From Actinomadura terrae (GTDB taxonomy: Bacteria; Actinomycetota; Actinomycetes; Streptosporangiales; Streptosporangiaceae), in assembly GCF_022751215.1 (NCBI RefSeq), contig NZ_JAICDG010000011.1, forward strand, positions 1 to 64,000: DNA of 64,000 nt, read 5' to 3'. Positions 9,153-19,003 of this stretch are shown one piece after another. The translations under genes and the position numbers were made by a program. Positions within the stretch are counted from its first letter, which is position 1. Each line of letters opens with the position of its first letter. The notes below the pieces were generated by a model, which worked only from the letters and a program-made list of their open reading frames with translations, had not been told where the DNA came from and did not search any database.

Positions 9153-9455
9153 TCACGGCTTGGGCCCGGGCTGCGGGCTGTCCCCCTCGGCGCTGTCCTG
9201 GTTGATATAGGCAGTCCATTGCGGCTGGCCGTTCTGGTGGCCAGTGATCTCGGCGAAGTCGCTGTCGCAGACCGCTGACAGCAGGGCAGGGCCGGGGATG
9301 TCCGCAAGCGCGGCCTTCAGCTGATCGTAGTTTCGGATCTCCTCCCTGAGGTAGGTCCATCCGGCGACCGCGGCGGCGTCGCGCTCGTGGTCGGGAAGCG
9401 GTTTGTGTCCGTTGGCCGGGGTGCGGAATGCCAAGTAGGTGGCCCAAGTGCCCAT
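9153..9455 (-). CDS. Small hypothetical protein
   Basis: From the ATG at 9455, preceded by GAGGAC, the product is 100 aa and starts MGTWATYLAFRTPANGHKPL. It continues with AAAVAGWTYLREEIRNYDQL, DIPGPALLSAVCDSDFAEI and a Pro-rich tail. There is no signal peptide or membrane segment. The coding character is good over the first 90 residues, but the final Gly/Pro-rich residues may be out of frame. No family recognised. Confidence 0.5.
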   Translation of the reverse strand: MGTWATYLAFRTPANGHKPLPDHERDAAAVAGWTYLREEIRNYDQLKAALADIPGPALLSAVCDSDFAEITGHQNGQPQWTAYINQDSAEGDSPQPGPKP

Positions 9456-10227
9456 GTCCTCGTCCTTCTTCGCAGGTGTCACGGCACCGTAGCGGCAGGC
9501 CCGGACATTCACGCCGCCCCAGCCGGGGTGCGGTGCTCTCGGGCGGCTCCAGACATGGTGATCACCCTGAGTCGAAAGGCGGTTCGTGGTGTCGGCACCA
9601 GCCGCACGCTCACGACAGCGGTAACGACCTCGCCGGCCCGAACGCGAAGGCGTGATTTGACGGGCGCTCTAACCGGGTGTTTTTTGAGGTTGCTGCATCC
9701 GCCGGTCTGTGCGGCTGGTGGTGATGTTGATTCACCTGACCCTGGCCAGCGCCGCCTGGTGAGTGACGCGGGCGGGCGTGTGCTGCCGCTCGATAGTGGG
9801 GGGCGTCAGCATGACCCGATTCGGCGGGTTGGGGGCCTTCTCGCACGCTTGTGGCTCAGCTGTCACTCTCATCCGCGCTCGCCTGTTAGCGAACTCTGGC
9901 CTGTTGTTTGTCATCACCTTCGGCGGCAGGGCTGCCGCAGCCGTCTCGGCCTACCTCACCCACGCCTGCCAGCTGGCCGATCTCGGCCTTGTAGGCGCCG
10001 CATCGCGCCATCGACTAGAAGGGCTTCGAGGATCTCTTGGACGCCCCTTCCTTCTTCAAGCCTGCGGCCCTCACCTCACCGACGGCACCTGGCCGACCGC
10101 ATCATCGCCGAAGACCTGAGTGTGGCTTTGCCGCCTCTCTTCGCCTGCTCCCGGGCCTATAGGTGACGTCCGAATTCGAGGTCGAGAGATCGATTCAGCG
10201 TGAACCTGGGCCTGCCGAGGCAGCCGC
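9456..10227. other. Long gap without a recognisable gene
   Basis: About 770 bp. Several frames are open on both strands, but none has a recognisable domain. Competing frames of similar quality overlap one another, the usual sign of non-coding high-GC DNA. No tRNA or CRISPR-like repeat was seen. Confidence 0.4.
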
Positions 10228-10929
10228 GTGTATGTTCGGCACGTGTTGGTCATGTCATTTCAGGCGATGCTCGAAGAGGCCGCGGCTCGCGGTAAGAAGG
10301 GCCACGCGGGGAACATTCAGCGGCTGGAGTCGCTCCTCACCGCCGAGAACATGTCCCAGTTGAGCGACTACGCACGGGTCCTGTGCTTCCTTGCTTTCCA
10401 CCCTCGAGGTGACGCTCCGGTCGTCGACTACATCAAGGCGGGCGCGCTGGCCGACGACAGCGGCCCCGACGTCCTCGTGTTGTTCACCCTGGATGATCCC
10501 GCGCCCGTCCCCGTCTCGCTGGAGGACGAGAGCTTTGGGCGGTGGGCCGACCTCGGCCTGAGCGCGAACCCTTCGCATCGGATGATCCGCGCGCTGTTCG
10601 ATGACCGGCCCACGCCGGTGCTCCCCGGCCTCGTCGTGTTCGAGAACTTCGCTGGGGACAGTGACGCCCTCTACCTGCCGCTCGGGCATTTGGACACCGA
10701 GCACGAGGTGCGGACGCATCTGCGCGAGGTCTTCTCCGGTGTCGCGCACCTGGGGTCGGGCTCGAAGCCGGGCAAGTTCCTGGACGATCTCGGGATGCAC
10801 TGGTCCCGCCAGGAACTCACCTACGAGCGGTCCGGACGGCGACCTGTCCGCGAATGGCTGTTGGGAGGCTTCCGCGCCGCCCGAGACCATTACGGCGACA
10901 TCGTCGCGACGATCGGACTCTTCGGGTGA
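10228..10929 (+). CDS. Hypothetical protein (233 aa)
   Basis: The sequence has steady coding character from MSFQAMLEEAAARGKKGHAG to the end. Segments include LSDYARVLCFLAFHPRG, PDVLVLFTLDDPAPVPV, PVLPGLVVFENFAG and VREWLLGGFRAARDHYGDIV. It is soluble, with no signal peptide or membrane helix. The ATG at 10228 has a weak GAGG upstream; the in-frame ATG at 10252 is the other candidate. I do not recognise a family. It is followed after 280 bp by another unrecognised gene in the same direction. Confidence 0.65.
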   Translation: MYVRHVLVMSFQAMLEEAAARGKKGHAGNIQRLESLLTAENMSQLSDYARVLCFLAFHPRGDAPVVDYIKAGALADDSGPDVLVLFTLDDPAPVPVSLEDESFGRWADLGLSANPSHRMIRALFDDRPTPVLPGLVVFENFAGDSDALYLPLGHLDTEHEVRTHLREVFSGVAHLGSGSKPGKFLDDLGMHWSRQELTYERSGRRPVREWLLGGFRAARDHYGDIVATIGLFG

Positions 10930-11209
10930 TTCCGCTGGCATGGACGGCGCTGCGCGGTCCCGGCGTAGGGGTATTGGTCGGTCTCTTCGATGATCTGGTC
11001 CAGGAGATCCTTTTCGCGAGGGCTTTCCGCAACACCTCGGTTAGTGGAGTGCAGCCTGAGGACGATGTTGAATTCGCTGCGCGTTCGAACCGGTACACAT
11101 TGACGACCCGTTTGGCCACGGCCCTGGAGGGGACGGCCGGGCTTAGGTTCCATCGAACCCGCGTCCCCTTCAAGCGCATGTCGGTCGATAAATCGGCGGC
11201 GAGCATCTT

Positions 11210-12277
11210 ATGGGCGGGTATGTGAGCGACTACCCGGGCTTCCCTCCCTCACGGTGGCTGATCCTGCTGGGTGCGGACTGGAGGGCCCAGCAAGGAACCT
11301 TCGCCCAGATGACCGACCGGGGCGCGTCGCCAGAGGATGCCGCGGCAGGACTCGTGGCCTTGGAAAGGGAATTCATCCTCAAGGCGGCGCTGCACCACTG
11401 CCAGCGTCCAGAACACGGCGATGGTGACGTCGTCGCCGTTGCCATCGACTATCTCTGTGATGCGGTGACCACCGGCGTTTGCCTCGACGCGAAGGGTGCC
11501 AGGGAGGCGGTCGCCGGACTGTTGCGTGCCGGTTCTCGCGCGCACGGGCCTGAGGAGCTGATGCGTCAGTTCTACGGCGGGGAGCTTCCGGCCGACGCGG
11601 TCGAGCATCGGGACAGGGAGCTGATTTTTCCCGGACCCACGTCGTTTTCGCCGGCCATGCGCCCGATCTTCGAGTCCTTGGTCGCGCGCTGCAACGCGCA
11701 GATCGAGTCCGTCCGGTGCGCCGACGGTTTCGACGAGTGGTTCGCCTGCCTCACCAGGGCCGTGCGGTTGCTGACATGCGTTGGCTTCGGCCTGGAACTG
11801 GTCACCGCGGAAACCGTGGCCGAGGCGCGGACGAGGATGCCGCTCGGAGTCAAGGTGTTCTGCGCGCAGAATGAGGAGTTGATCGCGGACTACCCGGCGT
11901 TCCAAGCGGCCATGGCGCTTGCCGGCCGGCCCGATATCACGCCTGTCGTCGAGTATTCGCGGGGAATGATGGAAGAGTACCGGGAGCAAGGTGACAGGGA
12001 GGGCGAGCGGTTCGCGCGGGAGCGCCTGCTCCTCCCACGGGGCCTGCTTGACGCCGCCGGTGCACCGCACGCAGGGTGGCGCGGCCCGGGATGGCTGACA
12101 GTGTCGTTGTGGCCGCAGGTTGGGATGCCGCAGGATCTCACGCCGGAACGCTCCCTGGTCGTCCAGCCTACGAATCCCCAACTTTGGGAACGCCTGCACA
12201 AACGGTTGCGCGAGGACGAGGCCACCGTGGCGGCCGAGCTCGTGGAGTACCTCGCCGCAGAGTTCGCCGCCGACTGA
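11210..12277 (+). CDS. Hypothetical protein (355 aa)
   Basis: A long frame with good coding bias: YPGFPPSRWLILLGADW, ALEREFILKAALHHCQRPEH, DGDVVAVAIDYLCDAV, RLLTCVGFGLELVTAET and LWERLHKRLREDEATVAAEL. It looks mostly alpha-helical and soluble; no catalytic motif stands out. The GTG at 11222 (VSDYPGF) is an alternative start. The gene is in line with the unknown genes at 10228 and 12581 but separated by a few hundred bases from each. Function unknown. Confidence 0.7.
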   Translation: MGGYVSDYPGFPPSRWLILLGADWRAQQGTFAQMTDRGASPEDAAAGLVALEREFILKAALHHCQRPEHGDGDVVAVAIDYLCDAVTTGVCLDAKGAREAVAGLLRAGSRAHGPEELMRQFYGGELPADAVEHRDRELIFPGPTSFSPAMRPIFESLVARCNAQIESVRCADGFDEWFACLTRAVRLLTCVGFGLELVTAETVAEARTRMPLGVKVFCAQNEELIADYPAFQAAMALAGRPDITPVVEYSRGMMEEYREQGDREGERFARERLLLPRGLLDAAGAPHAGWRGPGWLTVSLWPQVGMPQDLTPERSLVVQPTNPQLWERLHKRLREDEATVAAELVEYLAAEFAAD

Positions 12278-12580
12278 CTGAACGTGTCGATGCCGGCCGG
12301 GATGAGGCGCCACCGGCCCGCCCCGCTGCTGGATTGGTGCAACGGGTCATCGAGGCGGGTTCTACGCTGTGAAGCGGTGGCGGTCGATCCCGCGATAGTG
12401 CGATCGCTATTTCGTTGGCGCCTCGACAATAAGGTCGTGGCGGGTGATGGCCGCGAAAGGATCGGGCGCGACATGACAGCCGGGCTCTATAGCATGCCAA
12501 GACTCGGGACCCCTCCCGGGAGTTCGGGCTACCCTTCGAACCAGCAAGTGGACTTCTCCATTCGGCCCCGGAGGACGGCG

Positions 12581-13252
12581 ATGCTCGCCTGGGTCATTGT
12601 TCTTGTGCTACTGGTCTTTGCCCACAGCCTTCAGGGGCTTGCCGTCAAGACGGAGCGTGCGGTGCTGCGGCGTGTCTGGGCGCTGCTGGCGGTGGCGTCT
12701 GTTGCGGTCGCGCTCGTCTACGCCGTGGACCGGCATTCGTTGTGGATGGCGGCGGTCAGCATTCTGGCCGCTATTCCGCTGGTGATTTGGCGGCCCCATG
12801 CCATCACCCCCGAGGCGCTGGCCGCAAAGATCCGGGCGTATATCCGGAGCGATCGGGTGCTGCTCCTCACCGTCGGCGAGCACGGGGGGCCGCTCATCAG
12901 CCATGTCCGGGGCATTCCGCGGTCCTCCAAAAGGTACCGGTTCGTCGACGAGTGCCCGCATTGCTTCCTTGAGGAGCAGGTATCGGCGCTGTTCGAAGAC
13001 ACGGTGGCGGAGGGTGTGATCGACCACTACCGCGCCAATCTCGCGGACAACAGGCCGGTCGAGTTGCAGTTCACCCGCAGCTGGGATCCGCCGGCCGGGA
13101 CACCCGTTGTCAACGCGCCGGGCGAACCCTGGGTGCTCAACTACTACTACCTTTCGAACCTGACCTGGCAGGTACCCTTCCCGGTGGCCTGCGACGTGCA
13201 CAGTTCGACCATGCTGCACCGTCCGCCCAGTAGCCCCGGCGTCTCCGGGTAG
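12581..13252 (+). CDS. Membrane-anchored hypothetical protein
   Basis: The ATG at 12581 follows GGAGG by six bases and gives 223 aa. The first 70 residues hold three hydrophobic segments: MLAWVIVLVLLVFAHSLQGL, VWALLAVASVAVALVYAV and SLWMAAVSILAAIPLVIW. The rest is a soluble domain with DRVLLLTVGEHGGPLISHVR, DECPHCFLEEQV and LNYYYLSNLTWQVPF. The longer upstream frame is Arg-rich and lacks a ribosome-binding site. The CPHC pair could bind metal. Family not recognised. Confidence 0.7.
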   Translation: MLAWVIVLVLLVFAHSLQGLAVKTERAVLRRVWALLAVASVAVALVYAVDRHSLWMAAVSILAAIPLVIWRPHAITPEALAAKIRAYIRSDRVLLLTVGEHGGPLISHVRGIPRSSKRYRFVDECPHCFLEEQVSALFEDTVAEGVIDHYRANLADNRPVELQFTRSWDPPAGTPVVNAPGEPWVLNYYYLSNLTWQVPFPVACDVHSSTMLHRPPSSPGVSG

Positions 13253-13604
13253 TCGACTACCAACGCCCCCGCCGTCCTGGCCGTCCTACTCAATAGGCGG
13301 ACCGCCGAGCGGATAGACAGTTGACTTCGTGGCGTCCGTTCTGCCCTTCGATCGGGCGGATACCCGTGTGCTCTGCTTCCTGGTTGGTTCAGGGTTGATG
13401 TGAGCGGTGCCTTCGGGGCAGGGGGCTGGGGCGCCTGCGTCCTGACCGTCTCCGTGGGGCCGCCAGGCTGGCGCGCGTCGCCGTGGCTCGCGGGCGGGCG
13501 AATGTTTTCTGTGGCCGGGGAGCGAAATGATGGGTTGTGGCATCTAGCCCATTGTGTGAGGCGGTATTTTATGGCCTCTCGCGGAGGCGGATACGGTCGG
13601 CCCC
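13253..13604. other. Gap upstream of the amidase gene
   Basis: About 350 bp with no recognisable gene. The last 60 bp before the amidase start are AT-richer and probably hold its promoter, but I cannot point to a clear -35/-10 pair. Confidence 0.4.
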
Positions 13605-15056
13605 ATGGAGTGGAGCTTTCAGACAGTCGAAGAACTCGCGGCTGCCCTGCGTGCCGGTGAAGTGACGTCGGTGGAGTTGACCGACGAGGCGATCGCTCGT
13701 ATCGAGCGGGACGACAAGGTGATCAACGCGATCTGCGTGCCGGACTTCGAGCGCGCGCGGGCCGCCGCGCGCGGTGCCGACCAGGCGCGCGCCCGCGGCG
13801 AGGACCGGCCGCTGCTCGGTATCCCGGTGACGGTCAAGGAGTGCTACAACATGGCCGGGCTGCCCACGACCTGGGGCATGCCGCGACATCGGGATCATGT
13901 GCCGGCCGAGGACGCGGTGCAGGTGTCGCGGCTCCGGACCGCGGGCGCGGTGGTGCTGGGGAAGACCAACGTGCCATTGGGGCTCCAGGGTCTACAGAGC
14001 TTCAACGAGATCTATGGCACCACCAACAATCCGTGGGACCACGATCGCACGCCGGGCGGATCCTCCGGCGGCTCGGCGGCGGCTCTGGCGGCTGGATTCG
14101 GCGCGCTGTCCATCGGCTCCGATATCGGCGGTTCGCTGCGCACCCCTGCGCATTTCTGCGGTGTCTACGGGCATAAGCCGACGCTCGGGCTGGTGGCGAA
14201 CCGCGGTATGGCCCCGCCGGAAACGGCGGCGTTGCCGGTCGACCTCGACCTCGCCGTCGTCGGCCCCATGGCGCGCACCGCCCGCGACCTCGCGTTGCTG
14301 CTCGACGTCATGGCCGGGCCGGACCCGCTGACGCTCGGTGTGGCGTACGAGTTGGCCCTACCGCCCGCACGCCACCAGCGACTGAGCGAATTCCGGGTCC
14401 TGGTCGTCGACGAGCACCCGTTCATTCCGACCGGGTCCGCTGTGCGGGCCGGCGTGAACCGGGTGGCCGAAGCACTCGTCGACGGCGGCGCCCACGTCGA
14501 AAGGCACAGTCCGCTGCTGCCCGATCTGGCCGAAGCCGCGACGCTCTACACGCAATTGCTGTTCTCGGGCTCCGCAGCGCGGTTTCCCGTCGAGGAATAC
14601 GAGCAGTTGCGAATCCGCGCCGCCGGACTGAGCGCGGACGACCAGAGCCTCGACGCGGCGCGGCTGCGCGGGATGCTGCTCAGCCATCGCGACTGGATCG
14701 AGGTGAACAACCGTCGCGAGTTGCACCGGCACGGCTGGCGGCGGTTCTTCGCCGAGTTCGACGCCGTGGTGTGCCCGATCACGCCGACCCCCGCGTTCCC
14801 GCACGACCACAACCCCGATCTGTTGGGATGCCGGATCGATATCGACGGCGTCGAGTACCCGTTCTTCGACCAGCTTGTCTGGGCCGGTCTGGCCACCATG
14901 CCCGGCCTACCGGCCACCGCCGTACCAGCGGGCCGGACCTCCGAGGGCCTGCCGGTCGGAGTGCAGCTCATCGGTCCGATGTTCGAGGACCGCACCCCAC
15001 TGCGGCTGGCCGAACTGCTCGAGCAGGAGATCGGCGGCTTCCAGGCACCGGAATAG
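13605..15056 (+). CDS. Amidase signature-family hydrolase
   Basis: The 483-aa product is a full-length amidase-signature enzyme, hydrolysing an amide to acid plus ammonia or amine. The Ser-cisSer-Lys triad is visible: Lys78 in PVTVKE, Ser154 in the Gly/Ser-rich loop TPGGSSGGSAAALAAG, and the nucleophile Ser177 in SDIGGSLRTPAH. The C-terminal PGLPATAVPAGRTSEGLPVG is also typical. The substrate cannot be predicted. It is a single gene, convergent with the LysR gene that follows. Confidence 0.92.
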   Translation: MEWSFQTVEELAAALRAGEVTSVELTDEAIARIERDDKVINAICVPDFERARAAARGADQARARGEDRPLLGIPVTVKECYNMAGLPTTWGMPRHRDHVPAEDAVQVSRLRTAGAVVLGKTNVPLGLQGLQSFNEIYGTTNNPWDHDRTPGGSSGGSAAALAAGFGALSIGSDIGGSLRTPAHFCGVYGHKPTLGLVANRGMAPPETAALPVDLDLAVVGPMARTARDLALLLDVMAGPDPLTLGVAYELALPPARHQRLSEFRVLVVDEHPFIPTGSAVRAGVNRVAEALVDGGAHVERHSPLLPDLAEAATLYTQLLFSGSAARFPVEEYEQLRIRAAGLSADDQSLDAARLRGMLLSHRDWIEVNNRRELHRHGWRRFFAEFDAVVCPITPTPAFPHDHNPDLLGCRIDIDGVEYPFFDQLVWAGLATMPGLPATAVPAGRTSEGLPVGVQLIGPMFEDRTPLRLAELLEQEIGGFQAPE

Positions 15057-15210
15057 GGCGTCCTGGTGGGTGTCCGGCGAGGATGAGGGGGTCGGGGCTT
15101 GGGATGACGCTCGCGGCCTGGTCGGATTCGGTCGCGGTGATGATCGCGCGACCAGCTCCGTGAGGATCGATCGGCGTCATGCGGAGCAGAAGCGCCGCAG
15201 GAGTCCGGTG

Positions 15211-16104
15211 TTACATCTGGTCGGCCAGGTCTTTGGCGGCTTCGACGGCGATGTCGATGGCCCGGGACGCGAGCGGTGAGCGGGCGCGTCCGGTGGGCCA
15301 GTACAGGTACCACGTGCAGGTGGGCGCGGGTCGCAGCTGGTGAATGGTGAGCCGGTCGTCGGACCAGGCGTCCGATCCGTAGAGGGCGAGCCACGGCAGA
15401 ACCGCCGAGCCGATGCCCACCCGCACCATCGACACGATGGTGTCGTGGCCGGTCGTCCGGAACACGATCCGGGGACGGGCGCCCGCGCTGGCAAGCGTCC
15501 TCTCCAACCATCTCTGGTGGTAGGTGGGAGGCCAGGCGACCAGCGGAGCGTCGTCGAGCAGCTTGGCCCCGACCGGGCCTTCGGGGAACGCGCCGGCGGC
15601 GGCCACCAGGAGGTGCGGTTCGTCGACGAGTTCGACGTGCTCGACGTCGCCGTCGATCCGGTCGTAGTGGAACAGCAGGTCGAGGTCCCCGATCTGCGGA
15701 TTCTTCGGATCGACCTCGGAGAGCCTGATGTCGCAGCCGGGGTGCTCGCTCAGCAGCCGGCGGACGACGGACGGGAGGATGAGCCGGGTCGCGCCCTGGA
15801 AGGTGCCGATGTCGATCCGGCCGTGGCCCGCCCGGTAGCGGTCGACGGCGTCGCCCAGCGCCTCGGCCCTCGCGAGCAGGTCGCGGCCGTGGGCCAGGAC
15901 CACCTCGCCGAGGGGCGTGATCCGCACCGGTCTGGGGCCTCCGGGACGGTCGAAGACGGCGCCGCCGACGGCCTTCTCCAGCGCGGCGATCTGCTGGCTC
16001 ACCGACGACTGGGTGTAGCCGAGCCGGCTCGCCGCCCGTCCGAACGTGCCTTCCTCGTCGATGGCGGCCATGGTCCTGAGGTGGCGCAGCTCCACGTCGG
16101 TCAT
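15211..16104 (-). CDS. LysR-family transcriptional regulator
   Basis: From the ATG at 16104 (297 aa) the protein has the LysR N-terminal winged HTH: VELRHLRTMAAIDEEGTFGR, AASRLGYTQSSVSQQIAALE and VRITPLGEVVLAHGR. The substrate-binding domain follows (IDIGTFQGATRLILPSVVRR; MVRVGIGSAVLPWLAL). It is divergent from the MFS-hydrolase-LLM-methyltransferase operon. The perfect inverted repeat in the intergenic region is its likely binding site. A second in-frame ATG at 16116 is possible. Confidence 0.92.
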   Translation of the reverse strand: MTDVELRHLRTMAAIDEEGTFGRAASRLGYTQSSVSQQIAALEKAVGGAVFDRPGGPRPVRITPLGEVVLAHGRDLLARAEALGDAVDRYRAGHGRIDIGTFQGATRLILPSVVRRLLSEHPGCDIRLSEVDPKNPQIGDLDLLFHYDRIDGDVEHVELVDEPHLLVAAAGAFPEGPVGAKLLDDAPLVAWPPTYHQRWLERTLASAGARPRIVFRTTGHDTIVSMVRVGIGSAVLPWLALYGSDAWSDDRLTIHQLRPAPTCTWYLYWPTGRARSPLASRAIDIAVEAAKDLADQM

Positions 16105-16119
16105 GACGCCTAGCATAAC

Positions 16120-16156
16120 GAAAAGCGATCAACACGATCGTAAACAATCGCTTTTC
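16120..16156. promoter_or_regulatory. LysR operator candidate, perfect 10-bp inverted repeat
   Basis: GAAAAGCGAT (16120-16129) and ATCGCTTTTC (16147-16156) are perfect reverse complements 17 bp apart, with an inner ACGATCGT palindrome at 16134-16141 near the centre. The element fills the gap between the divergent LysR and MFS starts, where LysR proteins bind to control both genes. Confidence 0.65.
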
Positions 16157-16187
16157 TTGATGGACGAGCGATCCTAGGGTCATCGGC

Positions 16188-17441
16188 ATGACGATCCACA
16201 GAGCTCCAGCGCGGCCGGACCTGCCGAACCTGGTCTGGGCCCTGGCGGCGACGCATTTCGTGAGCCGGGCCGGCGGGGCCGTGCAGTCGTTCCTCGTGCT
16301 CTACCTGACGCAGGAGCAGCGGCTGTCGCCGACGACCGCGGGTGCGGTCGTGGCGGCGGTCGGTTTCGGGGGCATCGGTTCCCAGATGCTCGGCGGCTGG
16401 CTGGGCGACAGGATCGGCCGGCGCCACACCATGCTCGCGGGGTTCCTCGGGACCACCGGGGCGATCGTCGCGCTCGGTTCGGCGCACACGCTGCCGGCGA
16501 TCTGGGCGGCGGCCGTCGCCGTCGGGCTGATGACGGACCTGTTCCGCCCGGCCGGATCCGCCGCGGTGGCCGACCTTCCGCCACGGCAGCGGGTCCGGGC
16601 CTTCGGGGTGCTGTTCTGGGCGACCAACCTCGGCTTCTCCTTGGCCACGGTCACCGCCGGGGTGCTGGCCCGGCACGGGTACGGGCTGTTGTTCTGGATC
16701 AACGCGACGGCCTCGGTCATCGCGGCGCTGATCGTCTGGCGGCGGGTTCCCGAGACCCGTCCGCCGGAGCGGAGGCAGGTACGGCACGCGCTGCTGCCGA
16801 CGCTGGTGCACGACCGGCTGATGATCGCCATGGTGCTCATCCATGTCGGCTACTTCACGCTGTTCCTCCAGACGTTCGCGACGCTCCCGCTCGTCATGAC
16901 GGCGGACGGACACGGCCCCGCGACCTACGGCGCGGTACTCGCTCTGAACGGCGTCGTCATCGTCGCGGGCCAGCCGCTGGCCGTCCGGCTGCTCGCGGGC
17001 CGCGACCCCGGCACGGTGCTGGCCGTCTCCATGCTCATGGTCGGCGCCGGCGTCGGTGTGGGCGCCGTCGTGCACAGCGTCGCGGCTCAGGCGGCGTCGG
17101 TCCTGGTCTGGACGCTCGGGCAGATCGGCATCGCGGTCATGTTCGGCGCCACGTTCGCCGGCATCGCACCGGCGGAACTGCGCGGCAGGTACATGGGCGT
17201 CGCCTCCGCCGCTTGGAGCGTCGGTGCGATGCTCGGCCCGCTGGCGGGCACCCTCCTGCTCAACCATGCCGGACGACCGGCCCTGGCGGTGGTATCCGCG
17301 GTTACCGGGATCGCCCTGTTCGCCGGGCAGCGGGCGCTCGGCCCGGCGCTGCGCTGCCGGACCGCGGCTCAGGAGCATCGGCGTCCGCCGGCGTACTGCG
17401 CATCGGTCCACCCGAGAGAACTGGCATACGCGAGCTCATAA
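16188..17441 (+). CDS. MFS transporter (drug/metabolite exporter type)
   Basis: The 417-aa protein has about 12 hydrophobic segments. After the second comes the MFS signature loop GGWLGDRIGRRHTMLAGFLG. The halves are separated by a charged loop (RRVPETRPPERRQVRHALL). It is the first gene of a LysR-controlled operon and probably moves a small organic compound out of the cell; substrate unknown. The C-terminal 30 residues are hydrophilic and unconserved-looking. Confidence 0.92.
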   Translation: MTIHRAPARPDLPNLVWALAATHFVSRAGGAVQSFLVLYLTQEQRLSPTTAGAVVAAVGFGGIGSQMLGGWLGDRIGRRHTMLAGFLGTTGAIVALGSAHTLPAIWAAAVAVGLMTDLFRPAGSAAVADLPPRQRVRAFGVLFWATNLGFSLATVTAGVLARHGYGLLFWINATASVIAALIVWRRVPETRPPERRQVRHALLPTLVHDRLMIAMVLIHVGYFTLFLQTFATLPLVMTADGHGPATYGAVLALNGVVIVAGQPLAVRLLAGRDPGTVLAVSMLMVGAGVGVGAVVHSVAAQAASVLVWTLGQIGIAVMFGATFAGIAPAELRGRYMGVASAAWSVGAMLGPLAGTLLLNHAGRPALAVVSAVTGIALFAGQRALGPALRCRTAAQEHRRPPAYCASVHPRELAYASS

Positions 17442-17480
17442 GCGAATGTCCCGAATTCCAATGATGAGAGGAGAGTTTCG

Positions 17481-18179
17481 ATGAGCACTTTCGTACTGAT
17501 CCATGGTGGGGGAGACGTCGGGTGGTACTGGCACCTGGTGGAGGCCGAGCTGCGGGCGCGGGGGCACGACGTGGTGGCGCCCGATCTTCCCGCCGACGAT
17601 GACTCGAAGACCCTGGTGGACTACGCCGACGCCGTGATCGAGGCCGTCGGCGGGAGGCAGGACCTGGTCGTGGTGGGCCACTCGTTCGGAGGCTTCACCG
17701 CGCCCCTGGTCGCCGATCGGCTCTCCGCCGACGTGCTGGTCCTGGTCGCCGGCATGATCCCGGCACCGGGCGAGTCGCCGGGCGAATGGTGGTCCAGCAC
17801 TGGTTGCGGCACCGCGGTCCAGGAGCAGGCCGAGCGGGACGGCGGCCTCACCGGCAACCCGGACCCGTTCGTCAGCTTCTACCAGGACGTGCCGCGGAAG
17901 CTGGCCGAGGAGGCGCTGAGCAAGGAGCGGGCCCACCCGTCGAAGGCCGCGATGGCCGCCCCGTGGCCGCTGGACGCTTGGCCGGACGTGCCGACGAGGT
18001 TCGTCCTGTGCACCGAGGACCGCACCCTCCCGGCGGGCTTCGTCCGGCGGCTGGTCGAGGAGCGCCTCGGCATCGTCCCGGACGAGATCGCCGCGGGGCA
18101 CTGCGTCGCCCTCAGCCAGCCGGAAGCGGTGGCGGACCTGCTGGCGGGCTATGCGGACACGGAAGGCGCACGATCATGA
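17481..18179 (+). CDS. Alpha/beta-hydrolase (esterase-like)
   Basis: 232 aa with the alpha/beta-hydrolase layout: oxyanion strand FVLIHGGGDVGWYWH, nucleophile elbow VVVGHSFGGFTAP, and a C-terminal catalytic His in AAGHCVALSQPEAVADLL. The start follows a GAGAGGAGAG ribosome-binding site. It belongs to the LysR-flanked operon and overlaps the LLM oxidoreductase start by ATGA. Similar enzymes hydrolyse esters or lactones; the natural substrate is unknown. Confidence 0.9.
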   Translation: MSTFVLIHGGGDVGWYWHLVEAELRARGHDVVAPDLPADDDSKTLVDYADAVIEAVGGRQDLVVVGHSFGGFTAPLVADRLSADVLVLVAGMIPAPGESPGEWWSSTGCGTAVQEQAERDGGLTGNPDPFVSFYQDVPRKLAEEALSKERAHPSKAAMAAPWPLDAWPDVPTRFVLCTEDRTLPAGFVRRLVEERLGIVPDEIAAGHCVALSQPEAVADLLAGYADTEGARS

Positions 18180-19003
18180 CCGGGCTGCGTTCGGCGCTCT
18201 GGCTGCCGATCTTCGACGACCTCGCCGACCCGGCGGTGGTCGCGCGGCTGGCCGCCGAGGCGGAGGAGGCCGGCTGGCACGGCCTGTTCGTCTGGGACCA
18301 CATCCGCTGGCGGTCCCCGGTCCAGCCGGTCGCCGACCCGTGGATCACGCTCGCCGCGGTGGCCGCCGCCACCGAGAGCCTCCGGTTCGGCCCGATGGTC
18401 ACACCGCTCGCCCGCCGCAGGCCGGCCAAGGTCGCCAAGGAGACCGCGACACTGGACCGGCTCAGCGGCGGCCGCCTCACCCTGGGCGTCGGTCTCGGCA
18501 GCAACCGCTTCGCCGACGAACTGCGCGCGACCGGCGAGGAAATGAGCGACCGCGAGCGGGGGCAGATGCTCGACGAGTCGCTGGAGATCCTCACCGCCGC
18601 ATGGTCCGGCGAGCCGGTGCACCACCACGGCCGCCATTACACCGTCGACGGAGTCTCCTTCCTCCCACGTCCGGTTCAGCGGCCCGGCGTGCCGGTATGG
18701 GCGGCGGGGTTTCCCGGAAACGCCAAACCGCTGCGCCGCGCCGCCAGGCACGACGGCTTCTTCCCCATCAATCTCGAACACCCGGATCAGGTCGCCGACA
18801 TCGTCGCGACCATCACCGAACTGCGCCAGGAGAAGACGGCCCCGTACGACATCGCCGTCGCCCTCCCGCCCGCGACCGATCCGGCGCCTTTCGCCAAGGC
18901 GGGCGCCACCTGGTGGTTGGCGGAGTTCGATCCGGACACGGTGTCGCTGGACCAGGTGCGGGGCGTCCTCCGTGACGGCCCGGCAGAGGGGAGCCTCCAA
19001 TGA
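18176..19003 (+). CDS. LLM-class F420/FMN-dependent oxidoreductase
   Basis: 275 aa of the luciferase-like monooxygenase fold: GWHGLFVWDHIRW, ITLAAVAAATESLRFGPMVT, PAKVAKETATLDRLSGGRL and TLGVGLGSNRFADELRATGE. Actinobacterial members use F420 or FMN; the sequence alone does not settle which. It is translationally coupled to both neighbours (ATGA overlaps), so hydrolase, oxidoreductase and methyltransferase probably act on one pathway. Confidence 0.9.
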   Translation: MTGLRSALWLPIFDDLADPAVVARLAAEAEEAGWHGLFVWDHIRWRSPVQPVADPWITLAAVAAATESLRFGPMVTPLARRRPAKVAKETATLDRLSGGRLTLGVGLGSNRFADELRATGEEMSDRERGQMLDESLEILTAAWSGEPVHHHGRHYTVDGVSFLPRPVQRPGVPVWAAGFPGNAKPLRRAARHDGFFPINLEHPDQVADIVATITELRQEKTAPYDIAVALPPATDPAPFAKAGATWWLAEFDPDTVSLDQVRGVLRDGPAEGSLQ

